Source: Alphaproteobacteria bacterium (GTDB lineage Bacteria; Pseudomonadota; Alphaproteobacteria; RF32; CAG-239). From it: DNA of 7,536 nt. The notes under the pieces were generated by a model. That model was not told where the DNA came from. It ran no database searches and saw only the letters and a program-made list of their open reading frames with translations. The stretch covers positions 1-7,536 of the forward strand of contig JAGCTK010000241.1 in NCBI GenBank assembly GCA_017963715.1. Reading direction: 5' to 3'. Position 1 is the first letter of the stretch. Each line of letters opens with the position of its first letter. The translations under genes were made by a program, and so were the position numbers. Shown here piece after piece: positions 1-6,658 of the stretch.

Positions 1-779
1 CAGAAAATGCTCTGGCCGTCGTTTCAGGCAATTGCGGCTCACGTTCCGGTTCCGGCACAACGCAAGATCCTTACGTTTATGCCGACAATTGCCAATGGAC
101 GTTAGATACCGATACCGGTGAAATGACCATTTCCGGCACCGGAAATATGTATTACGCCGAATATGATTACAATCAAAACAAATGGCCAAGACCTTGGGCG
201 TCTTACATTTCAAGCATCAAAACTGTTACGGTTGAAGATGGGATAACTTCTGTTGCAAACGGGGCCTTTTCAGGAGCCACACACCTAGAATCCGTTGACA
301 TGTCCAACTCTCTTACAAGAATAGGCAATTCTGCATTTTGGAGCACTGCTCTCACTTCTGTTAGCATACCTTCATCAGTCACATCTGTTGAAGCAAATGC
401 TTTCAGAAATGCCACAGGTTTAAAAGACATAACATTTGAGGGAAATATGCCAAATTGCGGAATAGGCTGGATTCAAGATGATCCTTCTGATTTGATCATT
501 AGTTTCAGCGGCGGTGAGGCAGATAAAAACAAATTGCTTCATGCCATTCAAATAGGCGGAGCATATCAAGAGGTTTGTCAAAATGGTCATTCAAATTGCA
601 CCTACACGCCATCCGCACAAGAAAACGTCACGCTTCGATTGATGGAACCCGATGGTACAATGATTTATTACAACGATAAAGGCAACATCATCAAAATGGG
701 CGGCAAACGTATTTATACTATTGAAGAAGCGACCAAAGCCGCAGGCGAAGTCAATAAAGTTTCAATACGTTATCGCTGA
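1..779 (+). CDS. BspA-like leucine-rich-repeat surface protein, 3' part
   Basis: The reading frame is open from position 3 to the TGA at 777-779 (258 visible residues), so the true start lies left of the window; the ATG at 123 is internal. Visible residues 30-48 (NCQWTLD..TGEMTISGTGNM) resemble the linker that precedes LRR_5 repeats in BspA-type proteins. Residues about 70-150 hold roughly three degenerate repeats of the form 'I-T-S-V-x-x-x-A-F-x-x-a-x-x-L-x-x-V', as in ITSVANGAFSGATHLESVDM. A cysteine-bearing segment follows (C192, C199), then a compact tail with 'EPDGTMIYYNDKGNIIKMGG' and 'KRIYTIEEA', ending IRYR. Proteins of this family are usually secreted or surface-exposed and are linked to adhesion or host contact; the signal peptide is outside the window. 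A Gly/Ser-rich insert sits between C11 and C30. No catalytic motif is seen. The family call is good, the exact role unknown. Confidence 0.8.
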   Translation, partial: ENALAVVSGNCGSRSGSGTTQDPYVYADNCQWTLDTDTGEMTISGTGNMYYAEYDYNQNKWPRPWASYISSIKTVTVEDGITSVANGAFSGATHLESVDMSNSLTRIGNSAFWSTALTSVSIPSSVTSVEANAFRNATGLKDITFEGNMPNCGIGWIQDDPSDLIISFSGGEADKNKLLHAIQIGGAYQEVCQNGHSNCTYTPSAQENVTLRLMEPDGTMIYYNDKGNIIKMGGKRIYTIEEATKAAGEVNKVSIRYR

Positions 780-797
780 TTTTTTTTCAATTATACC

Positions 798-837
798 CCG
801 CCTGTCAAAAATTTTACTTGACGGGCGGTTCGTTTTT
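798..837 (+). terminator. Rho-independent terminator after the LRR gene
   Basis: CCGCCTGTCA (798-807) pairs with TGACGGGCGG (819-828) to give a 10-bp stem with one G:U wobble, extendable by an A:T pair (808/818). The loop is AT-rich. The U-rich tract TTCGTTTTT (829-837) follows. It lies 18 nt past the LRR stop codon on the same strand. A second T-run (781-787) directly follows the stop but has no hairpin before it. The A-run needed for termination on the opposite strand is missing, so it should work in one direction only. Confidence 0.85.
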
Positions 838-846
838 AGATACAAA
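818..846 (+). promoter_or_regulatory. Candidate sigma-70-type promoter for aas
   Basis: TTGACG (818-823, 5 of 6 to the -35 consensus) is separated by 17 nt from TACAAA (841-846, 4 of 6 to the -10 consensus). It sits 32 nt upstream of the aas start, with no other gene between. The -35 overlaps the 3' arm of the upstream terminator, so its presence could partly reflect the stem's own sequence constraint. A perfect 10-bp palindrome, CGATATATCG (848-857), follows at about the expected transcription start. Confidence 0.4.
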
Positions 847-877
847 GCGATATATCGAGTAACATTGGAGAAATATT

Positions 878-3049
878 TTGAAAAATTTTGTGAGATTTTG
901 CCTGCGTACATTCTTTTATATTTTCAAAGTCAGGTGTAATATCAAATTTGACGTCAAAAAGTTGCCGTCAAAAGGCGTTTATGTCGCCAACCATGTATCA
1001 TATCTTGATCCGATTTTGTTGTTTGCCTTTCTGCCCGGCAATCCGATTTTTGCCTTAAACGGGCATTTATATCGCCGGCGTTTTATTCGCTTTTTGATGA
1101 AAACGGCAGATATTGTCGAATTCAACCCGATTGAACCGACCGATTTAAAAGACTTAATTACTAAGGTCAATGCCAATCGATTGGTCGTTATTTTTGCCGA
1201 AGGACGCATCACCGAAAGCGGCGGTTTGATGAAGATTTACGAAGCACCAGGTTTGCTCGCCGACAAAACAAAGGCCCCGATTATTCCTGTCTGGATTGAA
1301 GGTCCGCAATACGGTTATTTTTCCAAAACCAAAGACAAGTTACCCCACAGACCGCTGCCTAAAATGCTCATTACGGTCGGCGCACCGAAGCCTTTTAAAC
1401 TCAAAGACGAACTGCGTCGTCAGCGTGACCACTTAAGCAACGAAGTTTATCATATTTTGACCGATTTGCAGTTTGAAATTACCTATAATCCCAATATTTC
1501 AATTTTTGCACAACTTGTCAAAACATCAAAAGTTTATTCCAAAAAAGGATTCTTCTTTAAGCGTCCGAAGATTATCGAAGACATCAATCGCAAACCGATG
1601 AGTTACAAAGACTTGCTGCTCAGAGCCTATCTTTTGGGTAAATTTTTCAAAAAGAAAACCGCACACATGGAACATGTCGGTTTAATGTTGCCCAACACCA
1701 TTGCGACCATTGCCACATTTTTAGGTTTGTCTGCTTATGAACGCATTCCCGTGATGCTCAATTTTTCGGTCGGCGCCAAAAACATGATTTCCATGTGCAA
1801 AACAGCCGAAGTTAAAATGGTCATCACATCTCTTGCATTCATCAGAAATGCTAAGATGGAGCCGGTTGTTGAGGTCTTAAAGTCCAACGGAATTGAGGTC
1901 TTTTATCTTGAAACATTGGCCAAGAAACTCGGCATTATGAGCAAACTCGGCGCATTATTGCGTTACAAAACAAAACGTGTTCCGCACAAACGCGGAGGCA
2001 GTCAAAAAGCCGTTATTTTGTTTACCTCAGGTTCCGAAGGCGCACCGAAGGCCGTCGTTTTAAGCCATGCCAATATTATTGCCAACATCACACAGGTGAC
2101 CACGCTTGAAACACTCAATATGAAAGATTTGGTGTTCAACGTGATGCCGATGTTCCACAGTTTCGGTTTAACAATCGGCACTTTACTTCCGCTTTTGGTC
2201 GGTTCTCGCGTGTTTTTATACCCCTCACCGCTTCATTATCGTGTGATTGCCGAACTCATTTACGAATTGGGTGCCACAATTTTATTCGGTACCGACACAT
2301 TCTTCAGAGGATACGGCAAAATTGCGCATCCGTATGATTTTTACAATGTACGCTTTATGTATGCCGGTGCCGAAGCCGTCAAACTCGACACTCGAAATCT
2401 GTTTATGGAGCACATGGGCACGCGTATTATGGAAGCCTACGGCGTCACCGAATGCGCACCGCTGGTCACGGCCAACAACCACATTTACAACCGTTTCGGT
2501 TCCATCGGCAAAACCGTGCCGGGCGTTCAATACAAAATTGAGCCCGTCCCCGGTATCGAAAAAGGCGGTGAATTGGTCATTAAAGGCCCCAACATCATGC
2601 TTGGTTACATTATGCCTGACAATCCCGGCGTTTTGGTGCCGCTGCAAGACGGTTGGTATCACACGGGTGATGTGGTGGATATTGATGAACTCGGCTATAT
2701 TTACATCAAAGATCGTATCAAACGTTTTGCCAAAATCGGCGGCGAGATGGTGTCTTTAAATGCCGTTCAAGACATGGTCATCAGCGCATACGAGTGGATG
2801 GGCGCAGAGTTTAGTTACGGCATTGTTTCAATCCCGCACGAGAGCAAGGGTGAACAGATTGTTTTGGTCACAAACAATACGCAGGTCAAGCAGGAAGTCT
2901 TGCACGACTATATCAAAAACAACGGCATGTCCGAGTTATTTTTACCGCGTATTATCTTATACCATGACAAGATTCCGGCATTTTTGACGGGCAAAACCGA
3001 CAACATCACTTTGAAAAAAGAGGTGATGGAAGAACTCGGTCTCAACTAA
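878..3049 (+). CDS. aas: Bifunctional acyltransferase / acyl-ACP synthetase (Aas)
   Basis: Fused inner-membrane enzyme that re-acylates 2-acyl-lysophospholipid (2-acyl-glycerophosphoethanolamine in E. coli) and activates fatty acids with ATP onto ACP. The N-terminal PlsC-type domain carries NHVSYLD (38-44; HX4D with H39 and D44) and FAEGRIT (106-112). The C-terminal adenylate-forming domain carries TSGSEGAPK (383-391), YGVTE (521-525), GWYHTGD (592-598), DRIKRFAKIGGEMVSL (612-627) and the C-terminal GKTD (lysine about 706). Length (723 aa) and motif order match my memory of E. coli Aas (about 719 aa), including the Aas-type EGRIT rather than EGTRS. No fused LplT-like transporter is present. 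The start is TTG 878, supported by GGAG (867-870) at 7 nt spacing; GTG 890 is the alternative. It probably has its own promoter just past the LRR terminator. I see no convincing terminator after it, so read-through to grpE is possible. Confidence 0.9.
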   Translation: MKNFVRFCLRTFFYIFKVRCNIKFDVKKLPSKGVYVANHVSYLDPILLFAFLPGNPIFALNGHLYRRRFIRFLMKTADIVEFNPIEPTDLKDLITKVNANRLVVIFAEGRITESGGLMKIYEAPGLLADKTKAPIIPVWIEGPQYGYFSKTKDKLPHRPLPKMLITVGAPKPFKLKDELRRQRDHLSNEVYHILTDLQFEITYNPNISIFAQLVKTSKVYSKKGFFFKRPKIIEDINRKPMSYKDLLLRAYLLGKFFKKKTAHMEHVGLMLPNTIATIATFLGLSAYERIPVMLNFSVGAKNMISMCKTAEVKMVITSLAFIRNAKMEPVVEVLKSNGIEVFYLETLAKKLGIMSKLGALLRYKTKRVPHKRGGSQKAVILFTSGSEGAPKAVVLSHANIIANITQVTTLETLNMKDLVFNVMPMFHSFGLTIGTLLPLLVGSRVFLYPSPLHYRVIAELIYELGATILFGTDTFFRGYGKIAHPYDFYNVRFMYAGAEAVKLDTRNLFMEHMGTRIMEAYGVTECAPLVTANNHIYNRFGSIGKTVPGVQYKIEPVPGIEKGGELVIKGPNIMLGYIMPDNPGVLVPLQDGWYHTGDVVDIDELGYIYIKDRIKRFAKIGGEMVSLNAVQDMVISAYEWMGAEFSYGIVSIPHESKGEQIVLVTNNTQVKQEVLHDYIKNNGMSELFLPRIILYHDKIPAFLTGKTDNITLKKEVMEELGLN

Positions 3050-3097
3050 AGTCGGCATCAAAACTGCGCAGATATCAATTTTATTTTTCAAAACGGC

Positions 3098-3126
3098 TTG
3101 ACTTAGGGTTGTTTTGTTACTAAGTT
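3098..3126 (+). promoter_or_regulatory. Candidate promoter upstream of grpE
   Basis: TTGACT (3098-3103, 5 of 6) is followed after 17 nt by TAAGTT (3121-3126, only 3 of 6). The extended form CTTGACT would also suit the -35 of a heat-shock (RpoH) promoter, which is common for grpE, but I do not see a clear RpoH -10. It lies 40 nt before the ATG and partly overlaps the palindrome at 3125-3140. No CIRCE element (TTAGCACTC-N9-GAGTGCTAA) is present. Confidence 0.35.
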
Positions 3127-3140
3127 GATATTAACATCAA
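3125..3140 (+). repeat. Imperfect 16-bp palindrome before grpE
   Basis: TTGATATTAACATCAA pairs with its own reverse complement at 7 of 8 position pairs. It sits at the -10/+1 region of the candidate grpE promoter, as an operator would. It is AT-rich, so chance is a real alternative. Two copies of CAATGTT follow (3138-3144 and 3147-3153). Confidence 0.35.
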
Positions 3141-3166
3141 TGTTTCAATGTTGAAAAAGGTTTGAT

Positions 3167-3718
3167 ATGACAAAACATCATCACGACAAACAGCACCACG
3201 AGTTCGACCAAGAATCGGGCAAAAGCGAAACTCTCGAAAACGAGGTTGAATCCGCCGAAGAAGATGCATTACAAGATTTGGCTCAAGAAAATCAAAAATT
3301 AAAAGATGAGCTTTTGCGTGCTTTGGCAGACTCTGAAAACATCAAAAAAAGATGTGCCGCCGAAATCGAAAAAAACAGCAAATACGCCATCTCATCATTT
3401 GCCAAAGATTTGCTCGGTGTGGCTGATAATTTAGATCGTGCCTTACAGGCTACCCAAACAGAAGACAACACCTCATGCCAAGCCTTGTTAGAGGGCGTCA
3501 AACTCACACAAAAAGAACTTTCGCATGTTTTTGAAAAGTTCGGCATCACAAAAATGGAATGTATTGGTCAGCCTTTTGACCCCAATTTTCATCAGGTTAT
3601 TCAACAGGTTTCCGATCCCTCGCATCCGGCCGGCACAATTATCACCGAGCTTCAAACCGGTTATATGATTAACGGTCGCATCCTGCGCGAAGCCATGGTT
3701 GTGGTTGCAACCGAATAG
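3167..3718 (+). CDS. grpE: GrpE, nucleotide exchange factor of DnaK
   Basis: Cytoplasmic co-chaperone that releases ADP from DnaK (Hsp70) and acts as a thermosensor. At 183 aa it has a usual length. The order is a charged, His-rich N-terminal tail (HHH at 4-6, HH at 10-11), a long acidic helix/coiled coil (about 20-80), the conserved stretch DSENIKKR...FAKDLLGVADNLDRAL, and the C-terminal beta domain with FDPNFHQ (137-143) and GYMINGRILREAMVVV (165-180). ATG 3167 is chosen because AAAGG (3156-3160) lies 6 nt upstream. It stands alone, without hrcA, dnaK or dnaJ beside it, between an envelope lipid gene and murF. An upstream promoter-like sequence and palindrome could control it. The N-terminal His cluster could bind metal but may be simple low-complexity tail. 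Confidence 0.95.
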   Translation: MTKHHHDKQHHEFDQESGKSETLENEVESAEEDALQDLAQENQKLKDELLRALADSENIKKRCAAEIEKNSKYAISSFAKDLLGVADNLDRALQATQTEDNTSCQALLEGVKLTQKELSHVFEKFGITKMECIGQPFDPNFHQVIQQVSDPSHPAGTIITELQTGYMINGRILREAMVVVATE

Positions 3719-3774
3719 AGCAAATCCTTGTATTGATGCGCCGGTATCTTTACTTTGATTTTACCAATCCGGTG

Positions 3775-3799
3775 TATCATCCATGTCATCATGGAAAGG
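3775..3799 (+). promoter_or_regulatory. murF leader: -10-like box, small hairpin and ribosome binding site
   Basis: TATCAT (3775-3780, 5 of 6 to the -10 consensus) has only a weak partner, TTTACT (3750-3755), at 19 nt. Next comes a perfect inverted repeat, TCCATG-TCAT-CATGGA (3780-3795): a 6-bp stem with a 4-nt loop. It abuts the ribosome binding site AAAGG (3795-3799), which is 9 nt before ATG 3809. The same spot contains an in-frame ATG (3791) lacking a good binding site. Confidence 0.3.
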
Positions 3800-3808
3800 T
3801 TCAAAAAA

Positions 3809-5128
3809 ATGGAATTAAATACAAAACAAATTGCCGATATTTTAGGCCATAACGGTGATGTTATCAGCGCCCCGGTGCACCAAATCACAACTGACAGTCG
3901 TCAAGTCCAAAATGGTGATGTCTTTATCGCCGTTAAGGGCGAAAAATTCGACGGGCACGATTTTGTGCTTGAGGTTCTCAAAAAAGGCGCCTCATTGGCC
4001 ATTGTCGATCATTTGATTGCCGATACGGATCGAAATAAACAAATCGTTGTTTCCGACACACTGGATGCCTATGGAAAAATAGGCGCTTATATGCGAAGCC
4101 GGTTTAAAGGTGTTGTCATCGGCCTCACGGGCAGTGCCGGCAAAACCACCACCAAAGAAGAAATCAAATTTATTTTATCAAATTTCGGCAAGGTCTATGC
4201 CACGCCCGGCAATCACAACAATTTTATCGGCGTGCCGGAAAGTTTGGTCAACCTCGATTTATCAGCCGATTTTGCCATCATTGAAATGGGCATGAGTGCC
4301 AAAGGCGAATTGTCGCGTTTAACATCATACGTCAAGCCCGATATTGCCCTTGTCACCAATGTCTATCCGATGCATATTGAATTTTTTAAAGATTTAGAAC
4401 ATATCGCCCTGGACAAGGCCGAAATTTTTGAAGGCCTTAAAACAGACGGTATTGCCGTTATCAACGAAGATACCAATTTTGCTGATGTGCTCACCCGAAA
4501 AGCCAAAGAAAAAACTCAAAACATTATTTTATTCGGTACAAATCACCATTCAAGCGCCTCTTTTGAATTGCAAGATGACGGAATGCATCATCTCTACAAC
4601 GCTTGGGCCGTTTTAAGTGTTGTTCGCGCTTTAGGTTTGGATGAGCAAAAAGCCGCATCGTTTATCAAAGATTTCGGCGCGCTTGAGGGCCGCGGCAAAA
4701 AACATATCTTAAAACTCAAAAACGGCGGAACATACACCTTGATTGATGACAGTTATTCCGGGCAACCCGAGGCGATGAAACTTGCCATCGAGGCTCTTGA
4801 TAAAATCAAAGCCAAAGGTCGCAAGATTGCCGTTTTAGGCAAAATGGCGGAACTTGGTCAACATTCAAAGCAAAAACATATCGAAATCGGTGAGAGGCTT
4901 GCCGATACAAATATTGATATTGTCATCGGTGTTTGTGAAGAAATGAAAGATATGCTTGCCTGCCTGCCGCCCAAAATAACACAATATTATTTTGCCTCTA
5001 AAGACGGCCTTGATGATTTTTTGTTAAATCACCTCTTGCAAAATGAAGATATTTTGCTTATAAAAGGGGCAAGATACTCGTCAAAATTATACCAACTCAC
5101 CGAAGAGTTGCTTAAACAAGGAAGTTAA
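3809..5128 (+). CDS. murF: MurF, UDP-MurNAc-tripeptide--D-Ala-D-Ala ligase
   Basis: Cytoplasmic Mur ligase that uses ATP to add D-Ala-D-Ala to UDP-MurNAc-tripeptide, completing the peptidoglycan pentapeptide precursor. Seen: TTDSR (27-31, UDP-sugar binding), P-loop GLTGSAGKTTTK (105-116), TPGNHNNFIGVP (132-143), EMGMSAKGEL (159-168), NVYPMHIEFF (184-193, with the conserved His at 189), DKAEIF (K203 aligns with the lysine carbamylated in Mur ligases), DDSYSGQP (313-320) and GKMAELG in the C-terminal domain. At 439 aa it is a little short for the family (about 450-480). The start at 3809 gives MELNTKQIADIL, matching the family's N-terminus, and has AAAGG at 9 nt; in-frame ATGs at 3755 and 3791 would add unconserved residues. 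Odd: family members usually read DDSYNANP where this has YSGQP. It lies outside a dcw cluster and heads the murF-nrdR-nusB-def run. Confidence 0.93.
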   Translation: MELNTKQIADILGHNGDVISAPVHQITTDSRQVQNGDVFIAVKGEKFDGHDFVLEVLKKGASLAIVDHLIADTDRNKQIVVSDTLDAYGKIGAYMRSRFKGVVIGLTGSAGKTTTKEEIKFILSNFGKVYATPGNHNNFIGVPESLVNLDLSADFAIIEMGMSAKGELSRLTSYVKPDIALVTNVYPMHIEFFKDLEHIALDKAEIFEGLKTDGIAVINEDTNFADVLTRKAKEKTQNIILFGTNHHSSASFELQDDGMHHLYNAWAVLSVVRALGLDEQKAASFIKDFGALEGRGKKHILKLKNGGTYTLIDDSYSGQPEAMKLAIEALDKIKAKGRKIAVLGKMAELGQHSKQKHIEIGERLADTNIDIVIGVCEEMKDMLACLPPKITQYYFASKDGLDDFLLNHLLQNEDILLIKGARYSSKLYQLTEELLKQGS

Positions 5129-5136
5129 CAAACCAA

Positions 5137-5628
5137 ATGAAGTGCCCGTTTTGCGGATTTGATGATACGATTGTCAAAGATTCACGCAACAGTGATGACA
5201 ATACCTCCGTGCGACGCAGGCGGGAATGTCCCGAATGCGGCTCACGGTTTACAACATTTGAACGTGTCCAACTCCGAGAATTGACGGTCGTCAAAAAAAA
5301 CGGTGAAAAAACACCGTTTGACAGAGAAAAACTTTATCGCTCGATTGCGCTTGCACTGCGCAAACGTCCGATATCACCCGAGCGCATCGACAAGGTCGTC
5401 ACCTCACTTGTGCGTAAATTTGAAAGTTCGTATGAAGGCGAAATTTCAACTTCGGATATCGGCCAGGCCGTGATGGACAGCCTGTCGAGGTTAGATCATG
5501 TCGGTTATATTCGTTTTGCCTCTGTTTATAAAGATTTCAGAGAAGTCAAAGATTTTGAAGACTTCGTCAAAACATTAGATGAATTGGTAAAACCCGCAAC
5601 AGATGATAAGGAGACCAATAATGACTAA
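5137..5628 (+). CDS. nrdR: NrdR, repressor of ribonucleotide reductase genes
   Basis: Nucleotide-sensing repressor that binds NrdR boxes at ribonucleotide reductase promoters when dATP/ATP occupy its ATP-cone. The zinc ribbon is complete: CPFC (C3, C6) and CPEC (C31, C34), with the basic run RRRR (26-29) and GSRFTTFER (35-43). The ATP-cone domain runs from about residue 49 to 139 and includes KKNGEKTPFDREKL and YIRFASVYKDF. Its 163 aa are typical. It starts 8 nt after murF; AAGGAAG (5118-5124), inside the end of murF, is the likely but rather distant binding site (12 nt). Its end overlaps nusB by 8 nt, implying co-transcription and possibly coupled translation. In many alphaproteobacteria rib genes lie between nrdR and nusB; here they are absent. 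I see no NrdR box or reductase gene in the window, so its targets are elsewhere. Confidence 0.95.
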   Translation: MKCPFCGFDDTIVKDSRNSDDNTSVRRRRECPECGSRFTTFERVQLRELTVVKKNGEKTPFDREKLYRSIALALRKRPISPERIDKVVTSLVRKFESSYEGEISTSDIGQAVMDSLSRLDHVGYIRFASVYKDFREVKDFEDFVKTLDELVKPATDDKETNND

Positions 5629-6109
5629 GTTTGTATCGCAAAAAATACGCCAAAAGTCCGGCGCGCGTCTGGCGGCCGTACAGGCTGTGTATATGGCATC
5701 TTTCGGCCAAACAAATGTCGATGCGGTCATCAAAGATTTTGTAGACGGCAACATCGGCCGTTATGCCATTGATGAAAACAATCCGATGCACACCGAAGAA
5801 TTGATTGAATTATCCCCGATTGACACCGTTTATTTTTCAAACCTTGTCAAAGGTGTCTTTACCAAAAAAGAAAGCCTCGAAAAATCGCTCAACTTATATC
5901 TCAATGAAAAACGCGATTTTGACAAGATGGATCAAACAATGCAAGCACTCCTGTTGTGTGCAACGTATGAGCTGACAAACACATTAGACATTGATGTCAA
6001 AGTCCTCATTCAAGAATATGTTGATTTAGCCTATGCCTTTTTCAGCAAAAACGAACCCAAAATGGTCAATGCCCTGCTTGATCAAATTGCACATGCCGTG
6101 AGGATGTAA
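5621..6109 (+). CDS. nusB: NusB, transcription antitermination factor
   Basis: All-helical RNA-binding protein that joins NusE (ribosomal protein S10) on boxA RNA to keep RNA polymerase going through rRNA operons. At 162 aa it begins with a short basic tail, then ARLAAVQAVYMASF (about 15-28). A middle region longer than in E. coli follows (about 30-65, typical of alphaproteobacterial forms as I recall them), then LVKGVF, and the C-terminal signature with VLIQEYVDLAYAFF and MVNALLDQIA. ATG 5621 is preferred over ATG 5603 because AAGGAG (5608-5613) sits 7 nt before it, whereas 5603 lacks such a site. The gene overlaps nrdR by 8 nt and is followed 3 nt later by def. Confidence 0.9.
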   Translation: MTKFVSQKIRQKSGARLAAVQAVYMASFGQTNVDAVIKDFVDGNIGRYAIDENNPMHTEELIELSPIDTVYFSNLVKGVFTKKESLEKSLNLYLNEKRDFDKMDQTMQALLLCATYELTNTLDIDVKVLIQEYVDLAYAFFSKNEPKMVNALLDQIAHAVRM

Positions 6110-6112
6110 AAC

Positions 6113-6652
6113 ATGTCGATTTTGCCTTTAAGAGAATATCCCGATCCGATTTTGCATCAAAAAGCGCAAAGTGTCGCAAAAATTGATGATGAGATTCGTT
6201 TATTTTTAGACGATATGTTAGAAACGATGTATGCTGATCGCGGTGCCGGTTTAGCTGCCCCACAGGTCGGGGTTTCAAAACGTATGATTGTTCTTGATGC
6301 CGAGCAAAAAGAAGATGAAGACGGGCATCACCAAAAAGGTCATCCGATGGCTTTAATCAATCCTGAAATTATTTATAAATCAGAAGAAAAAATTTTATTT
6401 TGCGAAGGATGCTTATCCCTCCCCGAGCAAAGAGCCGATGTCGAACGTCACCAAAAAATCAAGGTACGTTATCAAGACACAAACGGTTCCGTCAAAGAAA
6501 TTGAGGCTGAAGATTATCTCGCGGTTATTTTACAACACGAAATTGACCATTTGGACGGCATTTTATATATCGACCATTTAAGCCGTCTCAAACGCGAGAT
6601 GCTCTTAAAAAAACTTCAAAAAGCAAGAGAACAGAAGGCCGAAAAAGCCTAA
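6113..6652 (+). CDS. def: Peptide deformylase
   Basis: Metallo-hydrolase that removes the formyl group from the N-terminal methionine of new proteins at the ribosome exit. All three family motifs are present: GAGLAAPQ (44-51), EGCLSLP (98-104) and HEIDH (142-146). Metal ligands would be C100, H142 and H146, with E143 as the catalytic base. Its 179 aa are normal for a class I (Gram-negative-type) enzyme with a C-terminal helix rich in Lys/Glu. The loop at about 64-78 is long, acidic and His-rich (KEDEDGHHQKGH). The ATG is 3 nt after the nusB stop with GAGGA (6100-6104) at 8 nt spacing. The usual partner fmt is not next to it. It ends the + strand run, 6 nt from a convergent gene, and no strong terminator lies between. 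Confidence 0.95.
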   Translation: MSILPLREYPDPILHQKAQSVAKIDDEIRLFLDDMLETMYADRGAGLAAPQVGVSKRMIVLDAEQKEDEDGHHQKGHPMALINPEIIYKSEEKILFCEGCLSLPEQRADVERHQKIKVRYQDTNGSVKEIEAEDYLAVILQHEIDHLDGILYIDHLSRLKREMLLKKLQKAREQKAEKA

Positions 6653-6658
6653 ATATTC

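Noticed and set aside
848..857. CGATATATCG as an NrdR box
   Set aside because: It shares the AT-rich core but lacks the flanking ACAC/GTGT half-site ends, there is only one copy, and the next gene is not a reductase.
721..939. 72-aa + strand ORF bridging the LRR gene and aas
   Set aside because: It crosses the strong terminator and overlaps both real genes in another frame.
2282..2662. 126-aa - strand ORF opposite aas
   Set aside because: Antisense shadow of the adenylate-forming domain; no recognisable protein features.
2247..2987. Two abutting + strand ORFs (170 and 75 aa) inside aas
   Set aside because: They lie in another frame of a gene whose motifs continue intact throughout; the translations show no family motif and no ribosome binding site.
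3064..3071. CTGCGCAG palindrome followed by a T-rich stretch after aas as a terminator
   Set aside because: The palindrome has no loop, so it cannot form a useful hairpin, and the T-rich stretch begins 7 nt later.
3739..3774. CGCCGG...CCGGTG inverted repeat after grpE as a terminator
   Set aside because: Six pairs with a G:U, a loop of over 20 nt and no following T-run.
3755..3808. Longer N-terminus of MurF from ATG 3755
   Set aside because: The extra residues do not match the family start, there is no ribosome binding site, and the segment covers the leader hairpin.
5603..5620. Longer N-terminus of NusB from ATG 5603
   Set aside because: The AAGGAG binding site lies inside it and is correctly placed for ATG 5621.
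6636..6650. AGGC...GCCT hairpin at the def end as a shared terminator
   Set aside because: Only a 4-bp stem with a 7-nt loop and no T-run after it on either strand.
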